A DNA stretch of 64,000 nt from Mucilaginibacter tolerans. Its GTDB lineage: Bacteria; Bacteroidota; Bacteroidia; Sphingobacteriales; Sphingobacteriaceae. Made by a program: the position numbers and the translations under genes. The notes under the pieces were generated by a model. The model ran no database searches and was not told where the DNA came from. It worked only from the letters and a program-made list of their open reading frames with translations. The DNA lies in contig NZ_JAUMKB010000015.1 in the NCBI RefSeq assembly GCF_030519375.1, forward strand, positions 54,269-118,268, written 5' to 3'. Numbering within the stretch: position 1 is the stretch's first letter; each line of letters starts with the position of its first letter. Shown piece by piece: positions 36,458 to 45,300 of the stretch.

Positions 36458-36522
36458 TGATATCAGTCACATCGGGGGTTGACTTAGGTCATCTACATTA
36501 CCGAAGGGGCGAGTTAGCTTTG
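36458..36522 (+). promoter_or_regulatory. CRP/FNR-type operator module of the ppsA operon
   Basis: Two intact sites, 36458-36469 (GTGA-TATCAG-TCAC) and 36480-36491 (TGACTTAGGTCA), 22 bp apart, then a perfect -7 box TAGCTTTG at 36515-36522, 18 bases before the ATG at 36541. The same pair lies upstream of the divergent coiled-coil gene, but toward it only a weak box (TAGCGGTT) sits at the expected place. Confidence 0.85.
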
Positions 36523-36540
36523 AACGACAGATCAATCGAA

Positions 36541-38976
36541 ATGATTATGGAAGCTTTTATCAGGAAATTCAGTGAAACAGGTATAAACGACATTGCCGAG
36601 GTTGGTGGTAAAAACGCTTCGCTTGGCGAAATGTACAGTCACTTAACAGCAAAAGATTTGCTTATACCTGATGGTTTTGCAATAACTGCATCTGCCTATA
36701 GGTATTTTATTGATGAAAATAAGCTGGGCGATAAACTTGCCGGGTTGATGGGCAAACTTGACAGGAAGGATTTTTCGAACCTTGCCAGGACAGGCGCCCA
36801 GGCGCGCAAACTCATTATGGACGCTCATATGCCCCCTGCATTGGGTTTTGCCATTACCGAGGCCTACGATTATCTATTTGATAATGATGATCAACCGGTG
36901 GCTGTGCGTAGCAGCGCGACGGCAGAAGACCTGCCTGATGCAAGTTTTGCAGGTCAGCATGAGTCATACCTGAATGTACAAGGCCATACAGCTTTACTTT
37001 ATGCAGTGAAAAAATGCTTCGCCTCACTATATACCGACCGTGCCATCAAATACCGTGAGGATAAGGGTTTTGGCCACAATAAGGTATTTCTCTCTGTTGG
37101 TGTTCAGCAAATGGTCCGTGCAGATTTAGGTTGTTCAGGTGTAGGTTTTACCTTGGAACCGGAATCCGGTTTCCGCGATGTAGTTCATTTGGCCGGTGTT
37201 TGGGGTCTGGGTGAAAATATTGTGCAGGGAACAGTGACCCCGGATGAGTTCCTGATTTTCAAAACATCATTAAGGCACGGAAAAAAAGCCATAATTCAGA
37301 GGAATCTGGGTGCAAAAAATAAAATGATGGTTTATGCCGATGTGGATGATGATACAAACACCACAATTAATAAAGATACCCCATGGAAAATGCGCGAACG
37401 TTTTGTGCTCAATGATGAAGAAGTTCAAAAACTTGCCAAATGGGCGCTTATTATTGAAGAGCATTACGGAAAACCGATGGATTTCGAATGGGCAAAGGAT
37501 GGTATTGACCACCAGTTGTACATTATCCAGGCACGCCCTGAAACCGTTCACAGCCGCGAAAGATCTATTAAGATAACGTCTTACAAAATCAAAGAAAAAG
37601 GAGAAGTTATTACTACAGGTGAGGCCATCGGAAACAAAATTGCCAGTGGCTGCGCCCGCGTACTCTCGTCGCCTGCTGAAGCCGGTAAACTCCAACAAGG
37701 CGACATTCTGGTAACGGATATAACCAGCCCCGATTGGGATCCTATAATGAAGAAGGTAGGAGGAATAGTGACCAACAAAGGAGGCAGGACAAGCCATGCT
37801 GCCATCATAGCACGCGAATTGGGTGCGGTAGCTGTCGTAGGCACAGAGAATGCAACTCAAACGATCAAAGATGGTGAAGTAATCACCTTGAGCTGTGCGG
37901 AAGGGAAAAGTGGTATCGTTTACCGAGGGAGGTGCATCTGGGAAGAAACCGTTAGTGATGTAAGCAATCTTGAGTTACCCGAACTTGTAAGACCGCAATT
38001 GATCATTGGCGAGCCCGACCAGGCTTTTGAACTGGCACGCTATCCTAGTTATGGCGTTGGCTTAATGCGCATGGAGTTTATAATTAGTAATTACGTAAAA
38101 GTGCATCCACTGGCCTTGGTTAATTTTGATAAGCTAACAGATGAGTCTGAAAGGCTGGAAATCGCCAACCTGACAAGGAATTACGAGAATAAAGAAAGTT
38201 ACTTCATCGATAAATTGTCTCAGGGAGTTGCTACCATAGCAGCTGCATTTTATCCTAAGGAAGTTATCGTTCGTATGAGTGATTTTAAAACTAATGAATA
38301 TGCAGGGTTGATAGGAGGGAAAACTTTCGAGCCGGAAGAAGAAAACCCAATGATCGGATTCCGCGGGGCATCAAGATATTACAATGAACGCTACCGTGAA
38401 GGTTTCAGGCTGGAATGTGAAGCGATGAAACTGGTTCGAAACGACATGGGTTTGACTAATGTGAAATTGATGATCCCTTTCTGCAGAACAGTTGATGAAG
38501 GGAAAAAAGTGTTGGCCCAAATGGAAAAGTTTGGTTTGAAACGGGGCAAGAATGGTCTTGAGATCTTTGTCATGGCCGAAATACCGAGTAACGTAATATT
38601 AGCTGAAGAATTTGCCAAAATATTTGACGGCTTCTCTATCGGCTCCAACGACCTCACGCAATTGACTTTGGGAATAGATCGAGACTCATCTCTGATAGCC
38701 GGCCTGTTTGATGAACAAAATCCTGCAAGCAAACAATTGATCATCACGATGATTGAAAAAGCAAGGAAACTGCATCGCAAGGTGGGTCTTTGCGGCCAGG
38801 CGCCGAGTGATTCGAAAGAATTTACAAGGATACTTGTGGAAGCAGGAATCGATAGTATAGCTTTTAACCCAGATGCATTGATCAGCGGTATAAAAAATAT
38901 TAATGAGGTTTTGAACACCCAGCGTCAGGAAGAAATAAAAAGCGAGCTAACTGGCCTTAAAAACCTGGTGATGTAA
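36541..38976 (+). CDS. ppsA: Phosphoenolpyruvate synthase
   Basis: 811 residues, near the usual length. Pyruvate, ATP and water give PEP, AMP and phosphate, allowing gluconeogenesis from C2/C3 compounds. N-terminal nucleotide-binding domain (EVGGKNASLGEM, VAVRSSATAEDLPDASFAGQ region), swivelling phosphohistidine domain with His419 in GGRTSHAAI, and C-terminal PEP/pyruvate TIM barrel with Cys751 in CGQAPSD. The start is ATG 36541 (or 36547); a longer frame to 36457 runs through the operators and -7 box and cannot be translated from that promoter. The flavodoxin gene follows by 13 bases. Confidence 0.93.
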   Translation: MIMEAFIRKFSETGINDIAEVGGKNASLGEMYSHLTAKDLLIPDGFAITASAYRYFIDENKLGDKLAGLMGKLDRKDFSNLARTGAQARKLIMDAHMPPALGFAITEAYDYLFDNDDQPVAVRSSATAEDLPDASFAGQHESYLNVQGHTALLYAVKKCFASLYTDRAIKYREDKGFGHNKVFLSVGVQQMVRADLGCSGVGFTLEPESGFRDVVHLAGVWGLGENIVQGTVTPDEFLIFKTSLRHGKKAIIQRNLGAKNKMMVYADVDDDTNTTINKDTPWKMRERFVLNDEEVQKLAKWALIIEEHYGKPMDFEWAKDGIDHQLYIIQARPETVHSRERSIKITSYKIKEKGEVITTGEAIGNKIASGCARVLSSPAEAGKLQQGDILVTDITSPDWDPIMKKVGGIVTNKGGRTSHAAIIARELGAVAVVGTENATQTIKDGEVITLSCAEGKSGIVYRGRCIWEETVSDVSNLELPELVRPQLIIGEPDQAFELARYPSYGVGLMRMEFIISNYVKVHPLALVNFDKLTDESERLEIANLTRNYENKESYFIDKLSQGVATIAAAFYPKEVIVRMSDFKTNEYAGLIGGKTFEPEEENPMIGFRGASRYYNERYREGFRLECEAMKLVRNDMGLTNVKLMIPFCRTVDEGKKVLAQMEKFGLKRGKNGLEIFVMAEIPSNVILAEEFAKIFDGFSIGSNDLTQLTLGIDRDSSLIAGLFDEQNPASKQLIITMIEKARKLHRKVGLCGQAPSDSKEFTRILVEAGIDSIAFNPDALISGIKNINEVLNTQRQEEIKSELTGLKNLVM

Positions 38977-38989
38977 AGGAGAAAATACT

Positions 38990-39511
38990 ATGAAAGGAGT
39001 TGTAATTTATAAGGGTAAATACGGTTCTACAGCACAATATGCCAAATGGATGGCCGAAGCGCTTTATCTGCCTATTCTTGATGTCGACCAATATTTTGCA
39101 GATGTCTTTGAAGAATATGACACGCTGATTATTGGTACCCCTGTTTATTTTGGCAGCATGTTGCTAAAAACCTGGTTTTTGAAAAATGAAAAGGCATTGC
39201 TCAATAAAACTATTAAACTTTTTGTGGTTTGTGGGTCGGCCGGAGATCAGGTGGCCCAGGATAAGATCGTAAAGCAAAATTTACCTGCTGATTTAGCCAA
39301 GCATTGTGAGGTATATTTTCTGCCGGGGCGTGTCGATATGTCCAGGTTGTCGTGGTTTCACCGGCTGATGATAAAAGTTGGAGCCCTGATGCAAAAAGAC
39401 CGTCAAAAAAGGTATGTGATGCAGCGGGGCTACGATGCCGTAAAACGAGAACATATTAACCCTCTGATAAAAAGTGTACTTCATTATTCGATCACAGAAA
39501 AAATAGTTTGA
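38990..39511 (+). CDS. Flavodoxin-domain protein
   Basis: 173 residues. The FMN phosphate loop is YKGKYGSTAQYA at the N-terminus; TLIIGTPVYFGSM and FVVCGSAGD follow at the next flavin loops. HemG-like and flavodoxin-like proteins share this fold; a protoporphyrinogen oxidase role is possible but not visible. Cotranscribed with PEP synthase under the operator module, so probably a low-oxygen electron carrier (inference). Confidence 0.82.
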   Translation: MKGVVIYKGKYGSTAQYAKWMAEALYLPILDVDQYFADVFEEYDTLIIGTPVYFGSMLLKTWFLKNEKALLNKTIKLFVVCGSAGDQVAQDKIVKQNLPADLAKHCEVYFLPGRVDMSRLSWFHRLMIKVGALMQKDRQKRYVMQRGYDAVKREHINPLIKSVLHYSITEKIV

Positions 39512-39550
39512 ACAATTAAATAATATGAAAACGCCGGCTAATAACTTTTT

Positions 39551-39648
39551 TTATTTAGTTCCTATACAGGAATCATGAAATATATTTCTTGGATCCCATT
39601 TTCGTTTCACCTGTTGCATTCGGGGGTAATTTGCCAATTGCCCTGTTT
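39551..39648 (-). pseudogene. C-terminal remnant of a BBE-type FAD-linked oxidoreductase
   Basis: On the minus strand the frame reads ANYPRMQQVKRKWDPRNIFH then a short tail and TAA at 39551-39553. This is the conserved C-terminal end of berberine-bridge-type FAD oxidases (NY-x-RLQ-x-VKRKYDP-x-N-x-F). An in-frame stop lies immediately before it and no upstream part of the enzyme is present, so it is a decayed fragment. Confidence 0.7.
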
Positions 39649-39662
39649 AAACATTGTCTTAA

Positions 39663-39800
39663 CAAAAAATTAAGGCAGTTGCTATTCCTTATAATTGCCT
39701 GATTATCAAAGTAGAAGGAGCTCGCAATAGGTCTAACTTTTTGACTGATATACAGGCACTTGTAGATGCTAAAGGTTTGATTGAAGAATTTGAAATTTGA
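39663..39800 (+). pseudogene. Relic peptide A (homologous to relic at 52748)
   Basis: A frame of 45 codons without a start codon, ending in KVEGARNRSNF then LTDIQALVDAKGLIEEFEI and TGA. The last 28 residues share 14 identities with the frame ending at 52816 (pattern KVE..N.S....DIQA.V.A..L.EE). The two loci therefore carry the tail of the same unknown small protein. It directly precedes a broken tRNA-Ala. Family not recognised. Confidence 0.6.
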
Positions 39801-39816
39801 AAACAAATTTATTTTT

Positions 39817-39857
39817 ATGGCATGCAATAGGTGATCGGTTCGACTCCGATATTCTCC
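39817..39857 (+). tRNA. Truncated tRNA-Ala (GGC) 3' half, probable attachment scar
   Basis: The sequence from the anticodon loop (ATGGCAT) through a perfect T-arm (ATCGG-TTCGACT-CCGAT) to the acceptor 3' strand ATTCTCC matches a tRNA-Ala 3' half. The 5' side of the anticodon stem is TTTTT, so everything upstream is missing. Tyrosine recombinases often cross over at the anticodon loop, leaving such halves. Not a functional tRNA. Confidence 0.7.
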
Positions 39858-39869
39858 GCATTGAATATC

Positions 39870-39907
39870 AAGGCTTTGCGAAAATCCGTAAAGCCTTTTC
39901 CCTTTTG
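39870..39907 (+). terminator. Hairpin terminator after the tRNA-Ala half
   Basis: Stem AAGGCTTT (39870-39877) / AAAGCCTT (39890-39897) with a 12-base loop, followed by TTCCCTTTTG. Probably the original tRNA terminator carried along. Confidence 0.6.
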
Positions 39908-39927
39908 TGATAAAACCGTGATAAAAC
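39907..39927. repeat. Tandem 10-bp direct repeat
   Basis: GTGATAAAAC occurs twice (39907-39916 and 39918-39927) with one base between. Short repeats beside an att scar may be recombinase arm sites; this is suggestive only. Confidence 0.4.
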
Positions 39928-40270
39928 AAGAATCATTGTAAAATAGAGAAAAGTCCGATTCGGGATTCTCCGCCATAAAATTCCCCATAGTAATTTGTTG
40001 TTGGATCCTTGACGCCGAAAAAATCAATAAATAAAATTGATTAAGACGGATTGTACAATGTTTTGACAATCGCAATGATATCCATTTCAAAAATCTGCCT
40101 ACATTGGACATTATCTACCCTCGGCCAATCCTAAGTTCAAGATAGACATGCGAAAGTTAAAACGACTCAAGAATAATTCGTAGCTAGATGCCGCAAATTA
40201 TATCATGGGCGCATGTAACAAATTTGATATTTACGTTAAATTTATATTACATTCGCTTTATAGACCCAAT

Positions 40271-40861
40271 ATGCCCCCTAAATGCAGTTCGCTTTCTGAC
40301 AAAGAGTTACTTGTCATTCTACAAGAAGACGAACGGGATGCGTTTGAAGAAATTTACAGGCGATACTGGTCGCTGATGTATATGCATGCACTTAAAATGC
40401 TCAGGGATGAAGATGATACCCGGGACGTATTGCAAGATGTTTTCACCTCTCTGTGGCTAAACAGAGGAACAATAGACCTAAATTCAAATTTGGCGGGATA
40501 CCTTTATACCTGCACAAAAAACAAGGTGCTCGACATGATCGCCAAGCAACGTGTTCGGGTTAATTACCTTGATTCTTTGAGCTCATTTATCGAGGCAAAT
40601 AACAACCGGATAATCGACACAATAACCGAAAAAGAATTAGCACAGGCATTAGAAAACGAAATCAAGCAGCTGCCGGACAAGATGAGGCAAATTTTCGAAA
40701 TGCGTATGCATAAGCACCTCACCTACAAGGAAATTGCTGCTGAATTGTCGATTTCGGACAAAACTGTCAAAAAACAGATTAGTAATGCTATTAAAATTAT
40801 CCGCCCTAAGCTTCACCATCTTTCCGGATGGGCAGTTTTCCTTGTCTTATTAAAAAAATAG
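40271..40861 (+). CDS. ECF RNA polymerase sigma factor (PUL regulator)
   Basis: 196 residues from the ATG at 40271 (MPPKCSSLSDKELL). Region 2 is FEEIYRRYWSLMYMHALKML with DVLQDVFTSLW; region 4 is LPDKMRQIFEMRMHKHLTYKEIAAELSISDKTVKKQI, seen as its typical helix-turn-helix. Followed 86 bases later by a FecR anti-sigma, then SusC and SusD. In such loci the SusC STN domain signals through FecR to release the sigma factor. The upstream frame to 40205 is not needed. Confidence 0.92.
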   Translation: MPPKCSSLSDKELLVILQEDERDAFEEIYRRYWSLMYMHALKMLRDEDDTRDVLQDVFTSLWLNRGTIDLNSNLAGYLYTCTKNKVLDMIAKQRVRVNYLDSLSSFIEANNNRIIDTITEKELAQALENEIKQLPDKMRQIFEMRMHKHLTYKEIAAELSISDKTVKKQISNAIKIIRPKLHHLSGWAVFLVLLKK

Positions 40862-40947
40862 GACCCTTAAATAAACTTTTTTAATTTTCTTCTACTACTT
40901 CCTGTTCTGATGCCCGTTTATGTTTTGTATCTGTTGTAAACGGAATT

Positions 40948-42093
40948 ATGAACAAGGAACAAGCGCAGGAATTAATCGAAAAATACAGGCTGGGTATTTG
41001 TACACCGGAAGAAAAAGCACTTCTGGAACGATGGTACCTTGACGAAGCGACCAGACAGCCTATGCCTGAGTCGCCTGAAAATCCTTTGCAGGAAGAGCAA
41101 ATTATCTGGAACAGGATAATGGAGGAACTTCCGCAAGCGAATAAAGTTCGGAGGATGAATCTATGGTATTCGATTAGTGCGGCGGCCGCAATCCTTATCT
41201 TCATTTCCGCCGGTTTATATATCGGTTTGCACAAAGCCCCTGTTCAGCAGACTGCTAATAACCGACCTTTAAAACATGATATCGCACCGGGAGGGAACAA
41301 AGCAATATTAACACTTAGCAACGGGAAAAAGATCGAGCTTAATGATATTCATAATGGACTTTTGGCCACCGAGAATACAACGGAGATCAAAAAGACAGCT
41401 GATGGAAAAATTATTTACACCGAGGCGGGAGAGACGTCCGAAACTCCTGCTCTATATAACACTGTGACTACGCCGCGGGGAGGGCAATTTGGTATTGTGC
41501 TGCCCGACGGCAGCAAGGTATTTCTTAATGCCGCTTCTTCCATCACGTATCCCACCGCTTTCAATGGCAACGAACGTAAAGTTGAGCTTACCGGCGAGGC
41601 TTATTTCGAAGTCGCACATAATGTTGCCAAGCCATTTAGGGTAAGCAGTAACGGGCAAACTGTAGAAGTATTGGGGACTCATTTCAATATTAATGCATAT
41701 AACGATGAGGCTGTTATCAAAACAACCCTTTTGGAGGGGTCAGTCCGGATCAGTAAAAACGGGCAGCAGGCTATACTTAAACCGGGTGACCAGGCTCAAT
41801 CATTATTCGGAGTTTCAGATTCTAAAATAACGGTTATTCAGGTTGATACTGAAAACGCTATAGCCTGGAAAAATGGGCTTTTCGTGTTTGATGGGGACAA
41901 AATAGAACATATTATGCGCATGATATCCAGATGGTATAATGTGGATGTGGACTATAATGGCGAAAAACCAGATGATGAGTTTGGCGGAACTGTTTCCAGG
42001 TTTAATAATGTATCTGAAGTGCTAAAAACGTTACAGTTGACCGGGAAGGTGCGTTTCCGAATAGAAAACAATAAGATAGTCGTAACTAAATAG
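40948..42093 (+). CDS. FecR-type anti-sigma factor
   Basis: 381 residues. Short cytoplasmic N-terminus that would hold the sigma factor (EQAQELIEKYRLGICTPEE), one membrane helix about 73-92, then a periplasmic FecR domain with PRGGQFGIVLPDGSKVFLNA in pieces and LTGEAYFEVAH, and a C-terminal DUF4974-like region (VFDGDKIEHIMRMISRWYNVDV in pieces). It should couple outer-membrane substrate sensing to the ECF sigma upstream. Confidence 0.92.
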   Translation: MNKEQAQELIEKYRLGICTPEEKALLERWYLDEATRQPMPESPENPLQEEQIIWNRIMEELPQANKVRRMNLWYSISAAAAILIFISAGLYIGLHKAPVQQTANNRPLKHDIAPGGNKAILTLSNGKKIELNDIHNGLLATENTTEIKKTADGKIIYTEAGETSETPALYNTVTTPRGGQFGIVLPDGSKVFLNAASSITYPTAFNGNERKVELTGEAYFEVAHNVAKPFRVSSNGQTVEVLGTHFNINAYNDEAVIKTTLLEGSVRISKNGQQAILKPGDQAQSLFGVSDSKITVIQVDTENAIAWKNGLFVFDGDKIEHIMRMISRWYNVDVDYNGEKPDDEFGGTVSRFNNVSEVLKTLQLTGKVRFRIENNKIVVTK

Positions 42094-42151
42094 AAATAAT
42101 CTGAGAGAACTTAATTAACACTATTGTAAACCAATTTAAACCAACAACCGC

Positions 42152-42236
42152 ATGAAGAAGACATTACGAAAACTCCCTTAAAATCAACAGGGGCTCAAAA
42201 AAAAGACGTGAAGGTGTACCACCACCGTCACGCCCT
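42152..42236 (+). promoter_or_regulatory. Structured susC leader with a mini-ORF
   Basis: The 228-base gap before susC holds a 9-codon frame (MKKTLRKLP, 42152-42181) followed by a hairpin: CGTGA (42207-42211) pairs with TCACG (42228-42232), and inside it GGTG with CACC, around a 6-base loop. An A-rich run precedes it. It may be a leader peptide and riboregulatory stem controlling susC. Confidence 0.4.
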
Positions 42237-42321
42237 ATAAGTTTGAGTTAACCCTTACCTGAAATAATTCAGGAAAAATTTTGGTCAATAAATCATTGTT
42301 TTAACCCAAACACACAAAAGT

Positions 42322-45300
42322 ATGAAAATATCTGCTTTTAATACAGGCATGCCTTTTCCGCGGCTGCTTAAAAAGTTTTTACTGGTTATGAAAATAACTG
42401 TATTCCTTCTGTTCATCACTTTCATGCAGGTCAGCGCAGCCACATTCGCGCAACAAATCAACCTGAATGAGAATCACACCACGTTAAAAAAGTTATTTAA
42501 AGAGATAAGGAAGCAAAGTGGTTATAACTTTATTTACACGGAAGGCATGCTCAAAAATGCGAAGCCAGTGGATATAGAGGTTCACGCCGGAACCATCACG
42601 GAAACACTGGATCAGGTGTTGGCCAATCAGCCTTTAACGTATACCATCAGCAATAATACGGTTGTAATCAAAGAAAGAGAATTATCGGCGAAAACCATGG
42701 CAAGCCTTTCGGCGCCCATTACGGTAACTGGTACGGTATTAGATGAGAAAGGAAGTCCTTTACCCGGAGTAACTGTAACCGTCGAAGAAACAAATCGCTC
42801 CGTCTCGACGGATAAGGACGGTAAATATAGTATCGCGGCTGAGGCTAACCAAACACTTGTTTTCTCATTTATTGGTTATAAAAAGATCAGAATGCCAATC
42901 AATAATAACCAACAGATCAATGTTAGCCTGGTTTCTGTTCCGAACGACCTTAACGAGCTGGTTGTAGTCGGCTACGGCACACAAAAGAAAATTGATTTAA
43001 CCGGCTCGGTAGCTTCCGTTGGCAGTGATAAATTAGATAGCCGCCCTTTAGTGAACCTCGGGGATGGTCTAAACGGTCTGGTTCCCAATTTGAATGTTAA
43101 TCTGAATGATGGGCAACCCGGCACAGGTGCAAGCTATAATATCAGGGGCTACGCAACGATAGGTCAGAATTCGAATTCTAATCCACTGATACTTGTTGAT
43201 GGTGTACAACGCGATCCTAATCTGATCGACCCAAATGATGTGGCCAGCGTAACCGTATTAAAAGATGCAGCATCGGCATCTATTTATGGAGGCCGGGCTG
43301 CTTTCGGAGTGATTTTAATTACTACAAAGAATGCAAAAAAAGGTGCAACTCAGGTTAGCTATAACGGATCTTACACTACATCCCGTCCTACTAAAATTCC
43401 GGAATATATTAACTCGCTGGACTATATTAACCTGTTTAACAGCGCACAAAGAACGGGCGCAAAAAGCGGTGGTTATACATCCAGTGATCCTTTTACAACT
43501 CAGGATTCTACAATGGTTGCTGCTTATTTTCACGATCCGGCGCATAACCCCGATGCATACATTGATCCTGGGAACCCGCAACGCTACCGGTACGTCGGCA
43601 ACACCGATTGGATGAAGGTACTTTATCCTGGCTGGGCGCCACAGCAGCAACATTATTTGTCTGTTACAGGGGGAGAGGGCAAGACCTCCTATTCGGCCAG
43701 TATGGGTTATTTAAGGCAAGATGGCCTGGAAAAGTTGGCCAACCAGGTATATAACCGGTATACGCCGAGCGTAAAAATAAGCTCGGATGTCGCTCCATGG
43801 CTGACATTTAACTTTGTGATGTCAATGACGCATACTGATAACAATCAGAGTGCATATACTTACCAGAGCAACCAAGGAGGTTCATGGATACCCACTGACT
43901 TGCGGCCGGTGATGCCAATTTATAACCCTGACGGCAATTATTCTGGACAGGGAAATTATACAAACCCGGTAGCGGTGATTAATCAGAATGGCAGGGATAT
44001 CGACTCAAAAAATGATTTCTGGACAACGGGCCGTATCATTTTAAAACCCGTTAACCATTTAACTATTACCTCCGATTATACCTGGAACAACTACTCGGAC
44101 TTTGACAAATCGCATATTATAGCCTTTAATGAATATGGCGTTAATGGCGCTTTCCTTGATGTTTTTCCACATACAAATCCATCAAGCGTTTCCGAGTACC
44201 GGCAAAACAATAATTACAATGCCTTGAATGCCTTTGCTACTTATGAGAACACATTTAATCAAAAGCATTATTTTAAAGCGATAGTAGGCTATAACCAGGA
44301 GTACCAGCACTATGTACTGAGTAATGCTACCGCGCGAAACCTGATCGACCCCACTTTACCGGCCATAGGCGTTAATAATGACCCTAAACCAACTGTTGGG
44401 GGACCGGAAACACAATATGCGCTGATCGGCACTTTCTTCAGATTGAATTATAATTACGACCGACGGTATTTACTCGAAGTGAACGGAAGATATGATGGCA
44501 CTTCACGTTTCCCGACAAATGACCGGTATACATTCTCGCCTTCCGTATCTGCCGGCTGGAATATAGCAGAAGAGCCTTTTATGAAGGACCTGAAGAATAC
44601 TATTAACGAAGTAAAAGTAAGGGCATCTTATGGCCAATTGCCAAACCAGCAAACTTCGGGGAATGTATCATCATCGGCACAGTACCCGTATATAGCCGTG
44701 CAGCAAACCGGAACTGTAAGGTATTTATTTAATAATCAGCCGGGAGTGACAGTTTATGCTCCAGACTTGATCAGTAGCAATCCAAGCTGGGAAAAGGTAC
44801 AAACAAAAAATATCGGCTTGGATTATGCCTTTTTAAATAGCAGATTGAGCGGTAGCCTTGATTATTATGTCACCAATACCAAAGACATGCTGGTTGCAGG
44901 CCAGCCATTGCCGGCGGTATTAGGTACCCTTGCTCCCTATAAGAATGCTGCTAATCTGCAAACCAATGGATGGGAGCTGAGCATTACATGGAAAGACCGC
45001 ATATTTAATAACCAGTTATACTACAGCGCCACCATTGGTCTGTCTGATGCGACCAGTACAATTACTAAATACGACCTTAATCCAACAGGAATTATTGGTA
45101 ATAACAGTGGTATTTATTATCCCAGAGAAAAGTTAGGCAATATATGGGGATTTGAATCGCAAGGATTTTATAAGACAGATGCTGAGGCGGCTGCGGTTGA
45201 TAATTCAGCGCTCGCGGGCTATCAATGGCTGGCTGGTGATATCAAATACGCCGACCTGAATCACGATGGCAAGATTAATTATGGGAACAATACACTGTCA

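Noticed and set aside
36457..36540. Upstream extension of the PEP synthase frame
   Set aside because: It overlaps the two operators and the -7 box, so it lies upstream of or at the predicted transcription start.
37270..37860. 196-codon minus-strand open frame inside ppsA
   Set aside because: Antisense to the conserved PEP synthase domains; composition is that of a shadow frame.
38391..38918. 175-codon minus-strand frame inside ppsA
   Set aside because: Shadow of the C-terminal TIM barrel; no motif.
39573..39929. 118-codon minus-strand frame in the border region
   Set aside because: It runs through the tRNA-Ala half and reads a different frame from the clear FAD-oxidase remnant; probably spurious.
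39955..39975. Second tRNA-like string ending ATTCTCCGCCA
   Set aside because: Shares nine bases with the acceptor end of the tRNA-Ala half but has no T-arm; too short to call an att duplicate.
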